NCBI GenBank assembly: GCA_003250495.1
Contig: QKGH01000221.1
Location: 1 to 41,716 of the forward strand
Direction of reading: 5' to 3'
Length of the DNA stretch: 41,716 nt
DNA from: Marinobacterium sp.
GTDB lineage: Bacteria; Pseudomonadota; Gammaproteobacteria; Pseudomonadales; Balneatricaceae
The translations under genes were made by a program, and so were the position numbers. Positions 20,468 through 28,017 of the stretch are shown here, piece by piece (the stretch's first letter is position 1; each line of letters begins with the position of its first letter). Under the pieces are notes generated by a model. The model did not search any database, was not told the DNA's origin, and worked only from the letters and a program-made list of their open reading frames with translations.

Positions 20468-21136
20468 GTGAAACAGCCGATGCAGGACGCCGATACGGCG
20501 ACCCGGATTATTCTTGCTGCGGAGGCGCTATTCGCCAGCCATGGTTTCGCGCAGACGACGCTGCGTCAGATTACCGCCAAGGCCGACGTGAATCTGGCCG
20601 CGGTCAATTATCACTACGGCTCCAAGCACGGACTGATCGAGGCGGTGGCGTGCCGTTTCGTCGATCCGCTGTGTCGCACGCTCGATCAGATGCTGGCGGA
20701 GCGCCTGGCGGCGGATGCCGCGGCGCCCCGGGTGGAGGAGCTGCTCGAGTTGCTGGTACGGACCCTGCTGCAGGTGCAGGATCGTAATGCCAGCGCGCTG
20801 GCCCTGTTCATGCGGCTGCTGGACCTGGCCTACATGCCGGGGCAGGAGGAGCTGCGGCAGTTCCTGAGTGCGAGTTATGCGCCCCGCCTGGCCAGCTTCC
20901 TGCAGTTGCTGCGCAAGGATTGCGCGCCGATGCAGGACAACGAGTTCTTCTGGCGGCTGCATTTCCTGCTGGGGTCGCTGGTGTTTACCCTGTCCAACTA
21001 CGAAACCCTGAACCAGCTCGAACGCGAGGCGGGTCACGAGCAGCCGGATATCGAACGTATCCTGCACCGGATGATCCCCGTCATCAGCGCCGGCTTCCAG
21101 GCCCGCGCCGAGTCCACCCTGATGTGCCGGGTGTGA
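20468..21136 (+). CDS. psrA: TetR-family regulator resembling PsrA (fatty-acid responsive)
   Basis: A 222-residue TetR/AcrR regulator. The N-terminal HTH region includes LFASHGFAQTTLRQITAKAD and VNLAAVNYHYGSKHGLIEAV. The C-terminal half (ELLELLVRTLLQVQ, LFMRLLDLAY, EFFWRLHFLLGSLVFTLSNYETL) closely resembles Pseudomonas PsrA, a repressor of beta-oxidation genes released by long-chain fatty acids. In P. aeruginosa psrA also neighbours nagZ, which supports the name. The start is GTG at 20468 with AGGA (20454-20457) upstream; ATG at 20480 is an alternative. No PsrA-type operator (GAAAC/GTTTC dyad) is seen nearby, so its targets are probably elsewhere. The next gene begins 3 bases after its stop. 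Confidence 0.75.
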   Translation: MKQPMQDADTATRIILAAEALFASHGFAQTTLRQITAKADVNLAAVNYHYGSKHGLIEAVACRFVDPLCRTLDQMLAERLAADAAAPRVEELLELLVRTLLQVQDRNASALALFMRLLDLAYMPGQEELRQFLSASYAPRLASFLQLLRKDCAPMQDNEFFWRLHFLLGSLVFTLSNYETLNQLEREAGHEQPDIERILHRMIPVISAGFQARAESTLMCRV

Positions 21137-21139
21137 GTC

Positions 21140-21649
21140 GTGGCGCCGTTACCGAATCCTGCCGAGGTTACGCTGTCTATCTCCCTGCAGCGGCAGCAGC
21201 TGCAGCTGCGTGAACGCAACGGGACTGAGGTGTACCGCTGCTACCCGGTCTCCAGTGCCCTGAACGGACCCGGCGAGCAGAGCGGCAGCGGCTGTACGCC
21301 GCGCGGGGCCCACTATATCCGTGCCCGGATCGGCGCCGGGCTGCCCTCGAATGCGGTGCTGGTGGGGCGGCGTCCGAGCGGCGAGATCTATTCGCCGCAA
21401 CTGGCGGCCGCGCATCCGGCGCGCGACTGGATACTGACGCGTATCCTCTGGCTCTGCGGCCTGGAGCCGGGCCGTAACCGCGGCGGAACGGTGGATAGCC
21501 AGCGCCGCTATATCTACATTCACGGCACGCCGGACAGCGAACCCATGGGTATCCCGCGTTCGCACGGCTGTATCCGGATGCGCAACGAGGACCTGATCGA
21601 GCTGTTCGAGCTGGTTCGGGTCGGAACCCCTGTACTGATTGAAGAGTAA
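21140..21649 (+). CDS. YkuD-fold L,D-transpeptidase-family protein without signal peptide; likely cytoplasmic L,D-carboxypeptidase
   Basis: A 169-residue protein that is essentially one YkuD catalytic domain. The active-site signature is intact: IHGT with His128, then SHGCIRMRN with Ser141, His142, Cys144 (nucleophile) and Arg146. YkuD enzymes normally act in the periplasm, but here the N-terminus (MAPLPNPAEVTLSISLQRQQ) has no signal peptide, membrane helix or lipobox. The start is GTG at 21140, three bases after the psrA stop; nagZ begins 6 bases after its stop. A known signal-less YkuD protein, ElsL of Acinetobacter, trims recycled muropeptides as a cytoplasmic L,D-carboxypeptidase. By analogy, and from the nagZ neighbour, I infer the same role. 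Confidence 0.85.
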   Translation: MAPLPNPAEVTLSISLQRQQLQLRERNGTEVYRCYPVSSALNGPGEQSGSGCTPRGAHYIRARIGAGLPSNAVLVGRRPSGEIYSPQLAAAHPARDWILTRILWLCGLEPGRNRGGTVDSQRRYIYIHGTPDSEPMGIPRSHGCIRMRNEDLIELFELVRVGTPVLIEE

Positions 21650-21655
21650 ACGAGC

Positions 21656-22666
21656 ATGACCACCGGAGCATTGATGCTGGATATCGCCGGCCTGACCCTC
21701 TCGGCCGAAGAGGCGGCGGTGCTGGGCGAACCCGAAGTCGGCGGCTTGATCCTGTTCAGCCGCAACTACGAATCCCCGGAGCAGTTGCGGGCGCTGATGG
21801 CGCAGATTCGCGCCGTGCGTCCCGACCTGTTGGTCGCGGTCGACCAGGAGGGCGGTCGGGTGCAGCGGATGCGCACCGGTTTTACCCGGTTGCCGCCGAT
21901 GGCGGTGCTGGGGCGGCGCTGGCAGCAGCATCCCGAGGCGGCGTTGGCGGCCTCCCGCGAGCTCGGCTGGCTGATGGCCAGCGAACTGCGCGCTTTCGAT
22001 ATCGATATCAGCTTTGCCCCGGTGCTGGACCTGGACTGGGGCCGCAGCGGCGTGATCGGCAATCGTGCCTTCGCCGCCGAGGCACAGGCCGTGAGCCAGC
22101 TCGCGGCGGCGTTCATGGCCGGGATGCACGAGGCCGGCATGGCGGCCACCGGCAAGCACTTCCCGGGGCATGGCTGGGTCGAGGCCGATTCGCACCTGGA
22201 TATCCCGGTCGATGAGCGGGCGCTGGAGCAGGTTGCGGCGGCGGATCTGCAACCCTTTGCGCAGCTGATCGCGCAGGGGCTGGACGCGATCATGCCGGCC
22301 CATGTGATCTACAGTGCCATCGATGCGGCCCCGGCCGGCTTCTCCGACTACTGGCTGCGACAGCAGCTGCGGGGGCGGCTCGGTTTCGACGGCGTCATCT
22401 TCAGCGACGATTTGACCATGGAGGGCGCCAGCGTGGCCGGCACTTTCCCGCAGCGTTGCGACCGGGCGCTGGCGGCCGGTTGCGACATGGTGCTGGTGTG
22501 CAATCGGCCCGCGGCGGCGCGCGAGGTGCTCGCACATCTGCGGCGGGCCGACTATCCGGCATCGCCGCGGCTGGGGCGGATGCGCGCGCGCGCGGCCGAT
22601 ATCAGTCCCGAGCGGCTGGCGGCGGCACGGACACTGGCCGGGCGGCTGTGTGAGGAGGCGGCTTGA
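21656..22666 (+). CDS. nagZ: Beta-N-acetylhexosaminidase NagZ (GH3)
   Basis: NagZ removes GlcNAc from GlcNAc-anhydroMurNAc-peptides in the cytoplasm, a central step of peptidoglycan recycling; its products act as AmpR inducers where ampC systems exist. The protein has 336 residues with GH3 motifs: VAVDQEGGRVQRM (62-72), KHFPGHG at 167-173 (the substrate-binding and general acid-base loop), and IFSDDLTMEGA with the nucleophile Asp251. There is no signal peptide. The ATG at 21656 follows the YkuD gene by 6 bases, and its TGA overlaps the next ATG by one base. Confidence 0.97.
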   Translation: MTTGALMLDIAGLTLSAEEAAVLGEPEVGGLILFSRNYESPEQLRALMAQIRAVRPDLLVAVDQEGGRVQRMRTGFTRLPPMAVLGRRWQQHPEAALAASRELGWLMASELRAFDIDISFAPVLDLDWGRSGVIGNRAFAAEAQAVSQLAAAFMAGMHEAGMAATGKHFPGHGWVEADSHLDIPVDERALEQVAAADLQPFAQLIAQGLDAIMPAHVIYSAIDAAPAGFSDYWLRQQLRGRLGFDGVIFSDDLTMEGASVAGTFPQRCDRALAAGCDMVLVCNRPAAAREVLAHLRRADYPASPRLGRMRARAADISPERLAAARTLAGRLCEEAA

Positions 22667-23826
22667 TGGATAGCCAGTCGCTGTTCACCTGGTTGCAGCC
22701 GCTGTTCGACTGGCTGCCCTGGCTGGCCGATTACCGCTGGCAGCTGGCGATGGTTGCCGTGCTGCTGGTCACGGCGCTGGTGGCGCTGATCTTCAACCGC
22801 GTGCTGCGCGCGCTCATCCGCTCGCTGGAGCGCACCGACCCGGTGTGGGACGACCTGTTGCTCGATGCGCTGAGCCGGCCCGCGGTGGTGCTGATCTGGG
22901 TCCTGGGTCTGACCTTCGCGTTGCAGATCGGTGCGCCCTATATCCGTGAGCTCAGCCTCGGCGTACCGGGCGCGGTGCGTAAATTCGCGCTGATCCTGCT
23001 GCTGGCCTGGACCCTGCTGCGCTTTGTCGCCCGCTTCGAGCGGGTGGTACTGCTGCAGCGCGAGTCGATCGATCGGACCACGGCCAGCGCCATCAGCAAG
23101 TTGCTGCGGCTGGTGATCTTCGTATTGACCGGGCTGACGCTGCTGCAGAGCCTCGGTTACAGCATCTCCGGCATTCTCGCCTTCGGCGGTGTCGGCGGTA
23201 TCGCCGTCGGTTTCGCCGCCAAGGATCTGCTGGCCAACTTCTTCGGCGGCCTGATGATCTACCTGGACCGGCCGTTCAAGGTCGGCGACTGGATCCGCTC
23301 GCCGGATAAGAATATCGAGGGGGTGGTGGAGCATATCGGCTGGCGCCTGACCATCATCCGTACCTTCGACCATCGCCCGCTGTATGTGCCCAACTCCACC
23401 TTCGCCAGCATCGCGGTGGAGAACCCGTCGCGGATGACGCACCGCCGGATCTTCGAATATGTCGGCGTGCGCTATGACGATGCGGCGGCGTTGCCGCGGA
23501 TCGTGGCCGAGATCCGCCGGATGCTGGTGACGCACGACGAGATCGACGAGCGCAAGGCGCTGTTCGTCAACCTGAACCGGTTCGGCCCCTCGTCGCTCGA
23601 TATCATGATCTACACCTCCACCCATACCACCGACTGGGGGCGCTACCTGGAGGTGCGCGAGGATGTGCTGATGCGCATCATGGCGATCATCGACGCGGCC
23701 GGCGCGGAGATCGCGTTCCCGACCACGACGGTCCACCTACAGCCGGGCGCCTTGCCCCTGGTCGGCAGCGAGGGGATGGCAGAGAGTACAGTGGCCACGC
23801 CGGCGCAGCCGGTTCCGGTTGCCTGA
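22666..23826 (+). CDS. MscS-family mechanosensitive channel, YnaI type
   Basis: A 386-residue inner-membrane channel that should open on membrane tension and release solutes on osmotic downshock. About five hydrophobic segments precede the pore helix, ILAFGGVGGIAVGFAAKDLLANF, followed by FFGGLMIYLDRPFKVGDWI and the cytoplasmic beta and alpha/beta domains. RSPDKNIEGVVEHIGWR and RPLYVPNSTF closely match E. coli YnaI rather than MscS itself. The C-terminal 30 residues are low-complexity. The ATG at 22666 shares one base with the nagZ stop, with GAGGAGG seven bases upstream; it ends 35 bases before cydD. Confidence 0.93.
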   Translation: MDSQSLFTWLQPLFDWLPWLADYRWQLAMVAVLLVTALVALIFNRVLRALIRSLERTDPVWDDLLLDALSRPAVVLIWVLGLTFALQIGAPYIRELSLGVPGAVRKFALILLLAWTLLRFVARFERVVLLQRESIDRTTASAISKLLRLVIFVLTGLTLLQSLGYSISGILAFGGVGGIAVGFAAKDLLANFFGGLMIYLDRPFKVGDWIRSPDKNIEGVVEHIGWRLTIIRTFDHRPLYVPNSTFASIAVENPSRMTHRRIFEYVGVRYDDAAALPRIVAEIRRMLVTHDEIDERKALFVNLNRFGPSSLDIMIYTSTHTTDWGRYLEVREDVLMRIMAIIDAAGAEIAFPTTTVHLQPGALPLVGSEGMAESTVATPAQPVPVA

Positions 23827-23861
23827 GGGCGGAGCTAGACGCAGCAGAGAGGACAGGCGTT

Positions 23862-25646
23862 ATGGCAGGTAACACAGCGGCTCGCGCGGAGTCGCCGATA
23901 CGACAGCGGGCGAAGTGGCTCAAGCAGCAGTCCCGCCGCGAGCGGCGCTGGTTGGCAGTGGCGATCGGCAGTGGCCTGGTCAGCGCCTTCGCGCTGGTAC
24001 TGCAGGCACGGCAGATCGCCGATGTGGTGGCCGACCGGGTGATGGGCGAGGGGGCGGGCGCGCCTTATCTGTTACCGCTGGTGCTGCTGCTCGGCGCGGT
24101 ACTGCTGCGGGCGCTGCTCGCGTTCAGTCGCGAATGGGCCGGGCAGCGCGCCTCGGTCGGGGTGCGCCGGCGCCTGCGCGCCGAGTTGCTGGCCAAGCTG
24201 GCGCGACTCGGTCCCGGTTACTGTCAGCAGCAGCGGGCCGGTGAACTGAGCACGCTGTTGCTGGAGCAGGTCGAGGCGCTGGACGGCTTCGTCGCCCGCT
24301 ACCTGCCGCAGCAGGCGCTGGCGGTGGGGCTGCCGCTGGTGATCCTGCTGTTCGTGTTGCCGCAGAACTGGGCCACGGCGTTGATCTTCCTGATCACGGC
24401 GCCGCTGGTGCCGCTGTTCATGGCGCTGGTCGGTATCCGTGCGGCGGAGGCGAACCGGCGCAACTTCCAGGCGCTGGCCAAGCTCAGCGCCTATTTCCTC
24501 GACGTGATCCAGGGGCTGCCGACGCTGCGCCTGTTCCAGCGCAGCCGCGGCGAGGCGCAGGTGATCGCACAGGTGTCGGAGGAGTTCCGCCTGCGCACCA
24601 TGCAGGTGCTGCGGATCGCCTTCCTCTCCTCGGCCGTGCTGGAGTTCTTCGCCTCGGTCTCCATCGCCGTCGTCGCGGTCTACCTCGGTTTCAGTTTCCT
24701 GCATGAGCTGGATTTCGGTTACTGGCAGGATCCGGTCACGCTGGCGCAGGCGCTGTTCCTGCTGATCCTGGCGCCGGAGTTCTACCAGCCGTTGCGTGAG
24801 CTGGGTACCCATTACCATGCCCGCCAGGAGGCGGTGGCCGCGGCGGAGCGGCTGATGGCGCTGCTCGACGAAGTCGAACCCCGCGCCGTCGATGGCAAGC
24901 GGGATCTTCCCCCAGGGGCGCCTGAGCTCTGTTTCGATGCGGTCACGCTGACCTATCCGGGACGTGCCAAGCCGGTGCTGGATCGGCTCAGTTTCAGCGT
25001 CGCGCCGGGGCAACTGGTGGCGCTGATCGGTCCCAGCGGCGCCGGCAAGTCGTCGCTGATGAACCTGCTGCTGGGTTTCCATCCGCTGCAGCAGGGCGAG
25101 ATCCGTGTCGCCGGCATAGCGCTGGAGCAGCTGGATCCCACCCGCTGGCTCGAGGCGGTCGCCTGGGTCAGCCAGCAGACCACGCTGTTTCCCGGTACGC
25201 TGCGCGACAACCTGTTGCTGGCGCGGCCCGATGCCAGCGACGAGCAGTTGCTGGAGGCCTGCCGCCAGGCGCATGTGATGGAGTTTGTCGAGCGCCTGCC
25301 GCAGGGGCTGGAGACCCGGGTCGCCGAAGCCGGCGCCGGCTTGTCCGGTGGCCAGATTCAACGTATCGCGCTGGCGCGGGCGTTCCTGAAGGATGCGCCG
25401 GTATTGCTGCTGGATGAACCGACGGCGAACCTGGATCGCGACAGCGAACTGATGGTGCTGGCGGCACTGGAGCGGCTCTGTGTCGGGCGTACCGTGCTGA
25501 TGCTGACCCATCGGCCGGCCAGCATGCGCCGCGCCGACCAGGTGTGGCGACTGCAACAGGGGCGTGTCGTGGCGCTGGATCCGCAGCAGCGGGCGCAGCT
25601 GCTGCAGCAGGCGCGACAGATCGGCGTGCAGGAGGAGCAGGCATGA
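23862..25646 (+). CDS. cydD: CydD, ABC transporter subunit for cytochrome bd assembly
   Basis: CydDC is a heterodimeric inner-membrane ABC exporter needed to assemble cytochrome bd; it has been reported to transport cysteine/glutathione or haem. CydD has 594 residues (E. coli: 588): six membrane segments (about 30-310), then an ATPase domain with Walker A GPSGAGKSS at residue 390, signature LSGGQIQR and Walker B VLLLDEPTANLD. The ATG at 23862 begins MAGNTAARAES. The stop overlaps cydC by four bases. No cydAB genes are in this window. Confidence 0.95.
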   Translation: MAGNTAARAESPIRQRAKWLKQQSRRERRWLAVAIGSGLVSAFALVLQARQIADVVADRVMGEGAGAPYLLPLVLLLGAVLLRALLAFSREWAGQRASVGVRRRLRAELLAKLARLGPGYCQQQRAGELSTLLLEQVEALDGFVARYLPQQALAVGLPLVILLFVLPQNWATALIFLITAPLVPLFMALVGIRAAEANRRNFQALAKLSAYFLDVIQGLPTLRLFQRSRGEAQVIAQVSEEFRLRTMQVLRIAFLSSAVLEFFASVSIAVVAVYLGFSFLHELDFGYWQDPVTLAQALFLLILAPEFYQPLRELGTHYHARQEAVAAAERLMALLDEVEPRAVDGKRDLPPGAPELCFDAVTLTYPGRAKPVLDRLSFSVAPGQLVALIGPSGAGKSSLMNLLLGFHPLQQGEIRVAGIALEQLDPTRWLEAVAWVSQQTTLFPGTLRDNLLLARPDASDEQLLEACRQAHVMEFVERLPQGLETRVAEAGAGLSGGQIQRIALARAFLKDAPVLLLDEPTANLDRDSELMVLAALERLCVGRTVLMLTHRPASMRRADQVWRLQQGRVVALDPQQRAQLLQQARQIGVQEEQA

Positions 25647-27403
25647 GTGCAGCGAAGCGCAAACCCACCAAGGGCACCCTGGCTACGCTCTGGCCCTACA
25701 TCCGACAGATGCGTCCGCACCTGGGCTGGGTGCTGGCCGGTTCGCTGCTGGGGCTGGTGACGCTGCTGGCCAGCATCGGGCTGTTGACGCTGTCGGGCTG
25801 GTTCATCTCCGCCACGGCGCTGGCCGGGGTCAGCCTGGCGGCGACGCAGAGCTTCAACTACTTCACCCCGGGGGCGGGGGTGCGCGGCTTCGCTATCCTG
25901 CGCACGGTCGGACGCTACCTGGAGCGGATCACCACCCATGAGGCGACCTTCCGCCTGATCGCCCGGCTGCGCAGCTGGCTCTACCGCCATATCGAGCCGT
26001 TGGGGCCGGCGGAGTTGAGCAAGCAGGGTTCGGCCCAGCTGTTGAGCCGGCTGGTGGGCGATATCCAGGCGCTGGACAACCTCTATCTGCGGGTCTTGTC
26101 GCCGAGCCTGATCGCGCTGCTGGTGGTCGTGCTGGTGACGCTATTCCTGGCGCTGTACAGCAGCGCCGTCGCCTGGGTCGCGCTGACCGGGCTGGTGCTG
26201 GCGGGGTTGCTGCTGCCCTGGTTGGGTTATCGCCTGGGGGCCGGCGCCGGTGCCGAGCAGATCGTCTCCCAGGCGGGACTGCGGCAGCAGTTGTTGACGC
26301 TGATCCAGGGGCTGGCGGACCTGCGTATCTATGGTGGTATGGGGCGGGCGCTGCAGCGCAGCGCTGAGGCTGACGAGGCGATGCTGGCGACGCAGAACCG
26401 GATGGCGACGATCAGCGCACTGACCGCCGCGCTGATGTTGCTGGTGTCCGGCACGACACTGGTGGCGGTGCTCTGGGTGGGGCTCGATGAGGTCGCCGCC
26501 GATCGGCTGCAGCCGGTCCAGCTGGCGCTGGTGCTGTTCTGCGTGCTGGCGGCGTTCGAGGCGGTGTCGCCGTTGCCGCTGGCCTGGCAATACCTGGGTA
26601 AGACCCGCACCGCCGCCGAACGCCTGAATCAGGTGATCGAGACCGAGCCGGCGATTCGCTACGGCGAACGCGAGCAGGCCGAGCAGCCGGGACGGATCGA
26701 GTTTCACGCGGTCAGCTTCGCCTACACGGCCGAGCAGCCGGCGCTGGATCGGCTGGAGCTGCAGGTGGCGGCCGGCGAAAAACTGCTGCTGGCCGGTCAC
26801 TCCGGCAGCGGCAAGAGCTCGCTGCTGAACCTGTTGAGCCGGTTCTGGGATCCGCAGAGCGGCCAGATCCTGCTCGGCGGTCAGCCGATCGCCGCCTACT
26901 CCGAACAGGGGTTACGGCGACAGTTCAGCGTCGTCAGTCAGCCGGTGCAGCTGTTCGCCGGCAGCGTGCGCGACAACCTGCAGCTGGGCCGCGCCGACGC
27001 CGGCGATGACGAGATGAGGGATCTGCTCGAACGGCTGGGGCTGCTGGACGAACTGGGCGAGGCGGGGCTGGATTACCCGATCGGTGAGGCGGGCGGGCGC
27101 CTGTCCGGTGGCCAGCGCAAGCGCCTGGCGCTGGCACGGGCGCTGTTGCGCGATGCACCGATCCTGCTGCTCGACGAACCCACCGAGGGGTTGGATGGCG
27201 CCAGCGCGCAGCGCGCCATCGATACCCTGCTCCGTTACCGGCCGCAGCAGACGGTGATCCTGATCAGCCATCACCTGCAGGCACTGGAGCGTTTCGATCG
27301 GGTGGTGCTGCTGGACCGTGGCCGGATCCTGGAGCAGGGCAGCCCGCAGCAACTGCTGGCACAGGGCGAGAGTCGGCTCGGTCAGTTGCTGGAGTTACAC
27401 TGA
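25643..27403 (+). CDS. cydC: CydC, ABC transporter subunit for cytochrome bd assembly
   Basis: The partner of CydD, 586 residues (E. coli: 573). Six membrane segments include GWFISATALAG and the typical FNYFTPGAGVRGFAILRTVG stretch near residue 75. The ATPase domain has Walker A GHSGSGKSS from residue 385, signature LSGGQRKR and Walker B ILLLDEPTEGLD. The ATG at 25643 overlaps the cydD stop (ATGA) and follows GGAGGAG. The longer open frame starting upstream lies inside cydD and is not part of the gene. It converges on csiV 60 bases away; no clear terminator is seen between them. Confidence 0.95.
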   Translation: MSAAKRKPTKGTLATLWPYIRQMRPHLGWVLAGSLLGLVTLLASIGLLTLSGWFISATALAGVSLAATQSFNYFTPGAGVRGFAILRTVGRYLERITTHEATFRLIARLRSWLYRHIEPLGPAELSKQGSAQLLSRLVGDIQALDNLYLRVLSPSLIALLVVVLVTLFLALYSSAVAWVALTGLVLAGLLLPWLGYRLGAGAGAEQIVSQAGLRQQLLTLIQGLADLRIYGGMGRALQRSAEADEAMLATQNRMATISALTAALMLLVSGTTLVAVLWVGLDEVAADRLQPVQLALVLFCVLAAFEAVSPLPLAWQYLGKTRTAAERLNQVIETEPAIRYGEREQAEQPGRIEFHAVSFAYTAEQPALDRLELQVAAGEKLLLAGHSGSGKSSLLNLLSRFWDPQSGQILLGGQPIAAYSEQGLRRQFSVVSQPVQLFAGSVRDNLQLGRADAGDDEMRDLLERLGLLDELGEAGLDYPIGEAGGRLSGGQRKRLALARALLRDAPILLLDEPTEGLDGASAQRAIDTLLRYRPQQTVILISHHLQALERFDRVVLLDRGRILEQGSPQQLLAQGESRLGQLLELH

Positions 27404-27463
27404 GCGGCGGCCGCATCGGCCGGCGCTCGCCTCGAAGCTGGGCTCTAAGGGTGCCGGTAGGCG

Positions 27464-28009
27464 TCAGTTGGCCGGAGTGGCCAGTACCAGGATGCCGAAC
27501 AGCGGGTGGTCCAGGTAGTGGACCTCCTTCGAGCGCATCCGCCGCGGCGTGTTCATGCGGTACTGGGCGCCGGCCGTTTCCGCCGCGGCGCTGCGGCTCA
27601 GCAGCAGGTCGGGGCGGAAATGCAGATAGTGGCCGCGGTCGACGCGGACCACGCCATCCACCCGGCCGTCGGCACTGCTGATGCGGATGTCCGGATTGTT
27701 GCCGCTCCTGACATCCTGCAGCCAGCCGGCATGGTACAGCACCTCGTAGCCCTGGCGGCGCAGCTGGGCGGCGTCGCCGCCGAGGCGGTAGGAGGAGCTG
27801 GGCAGCATCTCCAGGTTGGACAGCGGCGAGCCGTTGTACGGCGTCAGGTAGCGGGCGGCGCTGGTGTCGGGCACGGCGAGCGAGGGTTCGCTGCCGGCGC
27901 TGTAGCCATTCTGGCTGAATACCACCATCTCGATGGTGTACAGCTCGGCCTGGGCGGTTCCGCTCAGCAGTAGGCAGGGGAGCAGCAGCGTGCTCAGTCT
28001 CTTTTTCAT
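27464..28009 (-). CDS. csiV: CsiV-family periplasmic peptidoglycan-associated protein
   Basis: A 181-residue exported protein with a signal peptide (about 1-21, cleavage after AQA). The first mature residues, ELYTIEMVVFSQ, and the WLQD segment with RVDRGHYLHFRPDLLL fit the CsiV family. In Vibrio cholerae CsiV (also called LpoV) is a periplasmic or outer-membrane activator of the cell-wall synthase PBP1A. No lipobox Cys is visible here. The ATG at 28009 is 8 bases after the mfd stop, so it is probably co-transcribed with mfd. Similar genes lie beside mfd in Vibrio and Pseudomonas. Confidence 0.8.
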   Translation of the reverse strand: MKKRLSTLLLPCLLLSGTAQAELYTIEMVVFSQNGYSAGSEPSLAVPDTSAARYLTPYNGSPLSNLEMLPSSSYRLGGDAAQLRRQGYEVLYHAGWLQDVRSGNNPDIRISSADGRVDGVVRVDRGHYLHFRPDLLLSRSAAAETAGAQYRMNTPRRMRSKEVHYLDHPLFGILVLATPAN

Positions 28010-28017
28010 ATCGTCGG

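Noticed and set aside
27404-27463. Terminator between convergent cydC and csiV
   Set aside because: Only GC-rich short pairings (GGCCG-type) without T runs.
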